Assembly: GCA_008711295.1 (NCBI GenBank)
Contig: VUYV01000231.1
Span: 39,491-103,490, forward strand
Direction of reading: 5' to 3'
Length of the DNA: 64,000 nucleotides
From: Anarhynchus alexandrinus
Taxonomy: Eukaryota; Chordata; Aves; Charadriiformes; Charadriidae
Within the stretch, counting starts at the first letter, position 1; the number at the start of each line of letters is the position of its first letter. The notes under the pieces were generated by a model. That model had not been told where the DNA came from. It made no database searches and saw only the letters and a program-made list of their open reading frames with translations. Below, piece after piece: positions 62,801 to 64,000 of the stretch. The position numbers and the translations under genes are program-made.

Positions 62801-64000
62801 GGAATCTCCCAGGGGTCCTCGGATCACAGGCTGAAAACCGGTGGGTAGGATCTACCTTTTGTACCACCTGGGACAAATAATGGTGTGAAGCTGTTAATAT
62901 TCCTTTTGAAGGGAGCGTCATGCTACACACCACTCCTTTGCTAGAAGCTGGTGGAACGCAAGAGTAGGGGCAGCATCTGCTCTGTGTTCCCACTGCAGAG
63001 CTCCTTCCTTACACAACAGCAGTGTCACAGTGATGAAGGACCAGGCAGGACGTGGCTCTGTTTTAGACTTGACGTGGCCAGCTCCAATAATAAACAAAAG
63101 TTGAGTAACCATTTTGCAACCAGACGTGACACGAGTTGTGCTTTCTGCTATTTCCATCAGCCTTGGGGGTACCTGCATGTCAGCTGGGGAACACCTCCAT
63201 TGGTGGGCTTAAGTCTACAGCAGGCAATTGCTTTTGTTACTGTACACACAAAGTTCTTAAGGTGCATGGGCCCTTGACTTGGGCATGCAGGTCACTGGTT
63301 AGCAAGACGCAATGCCCAGGCAGGTCTTGACGTCTGTCAGGACTCGGTCAGTGTCTTGGCTTTTCAGAAGAAGGACAGCTTGGGAGTGATTGTGGGCTGG
63401 GCAGCACGGCGAGGCAGCCCGCACCATCAGCGTGGTTTTAATTCCACTCCCAACACGCAGGGGCAGATCTGGCGACCTCCTCTGCTGCTTGTTGCTCAGT
63501 CCATGAAGTCACTCTTCCTTTGCAAAGACCCATTCTTGCCTCAATAAATAGAGCTTTCCACTGCCATTGTTTATTTTAGTAGGGGGGGGTCTCTTCATGT
63601 CACCTTTCCCTTTTTTAATTTCAGCCTCTTATGGACTACATGCTGGTTTGCAAAACCTGCCAATCTGAATGAGTAGCCCAGGGAATACAAGTTCCTATGG
63701 GATAAATGCTCCAACTTATGACTCATGGGCTAGAATAGTAAAAGCTGATGCATAAAGGGCCCTGGGCACTAGCATACCACTGATGTTTTAAATTTATCTT
63801 CTGCAAATGAGAAAGATGTTTTTCTTCAAGACATACAAAAATATACCAGCTCAGTGCAATCTAAACGAAGTTATGTGGGAACACTGCTCTGCACTGTATT
63901 GCCAATCCCTTGTGTTTATGTATAATTTTCCATGGGGCATTCCTGTCTGTAAAACTACTCAGAGCGCTTTCCTGTGGACTCCTTTTGACTGGCAGGAATA

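Larger units (their letters stand above)
55813..64000. other. Non-coding stretch to the right edge
   Basis: No gene is supported. An unrecognised 228-codon open frame lies at 57,450-58,136. GC-rich patches occur at 60,770-61,170 and 61,370-61,640 with long two-strand open frames but no domain. There are T-runs (59,449-59,461), an A-run (62,320-62,330), a short G-run (63,583-63,590), and possible conserved elements at 56,500-57,060 and 59,690-59,830. Confidence 0.45.

Noticed and set aside
1..64000. CRISPR arrays, operons, prophage, endogenous retroviral LTRs, tRNA or rRNA genes
   Set aside because: None seen. The window is vertebrate non-coding DNA, and no LTR pair, retroviral domain, regularly spaced array or cloverleaf was recognised on either strand.

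Overview
This window is most likely a piece of a bird chromosome. It lies in a gene-poor region: either intergenic sequence or the inside of a very long intron. The evidence is five 3' fragments of the CR1 retrotransposon, two of them ending in the diagnostic ATTCTATG-type terminal repeat. There are also many worn ancient amniote repeats (tRNA-derived MIR-like SINEs and palindromic elements), a very low overall repeat load, and no Alu, B1 or L1-type mammalian elements. I could not identify the species.

Layout. Bases 1-1,430 are a CpG island. Its first 165 bases look like a TATA-less promoter or enhancer: two perfect octamers, three CCAAT boxes (one inverted), two TGACG half-sites, a PBX/MEIS-like site and a GC box. 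A close match to the CTCF consensus follows at 199-217. I see no first coding exon, so the gene served may run left out of the window, or right with a non-coding first exon. A second CpG-dense block (3,551-3,690) abuts an AT/CA microsatellite. Three ATGGCTGCC motifs spaced exactly 21 bases apart (8,343-8,393) look like a small YY1-type cluster. A near-exact tandem duplication interrupted by an N lies at 11,231-11,423.

From about 11 kb to the right end the sequence is single-copy non-coding DNA. It contains scattered CR1 pieces (26.35, 35.8, 39.85, 43.1 and 55.4 kb), MIR-like remnants (24.3, 29.35, 48.26 and 55.76 kb), ancient palindromic amniote repeats (21.2, 25.5, 34.8, 38.1 and 49.0 kb) and simple repeats. 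Several stretches read like conserved non-coding elements, with homeodomain-type motifs and little simple sequence (about 4.6-5.3, 17.6-18.2, 47.1-47.35, 56.5-57.1 and 59.7-59.8 kb). That is only an impression, because conservation cannot be measured here.

Coding content. No host protein-coding exon, tRNA, rRNA or known ncRNA could be supported. The only recognisable protein-coding sequence is the decayed C-terminal end of CR1 ORF2 in two copies. The longest other open frames (248 codons inside the CpG island; 228 codons at 57,450-58,136) have no recognisable domains. I found no new defence, mobile or metabolic system. The best leads are regulatory: the promoter-like array with its CTCF site, the YY1-like triplet, and the palindromes.
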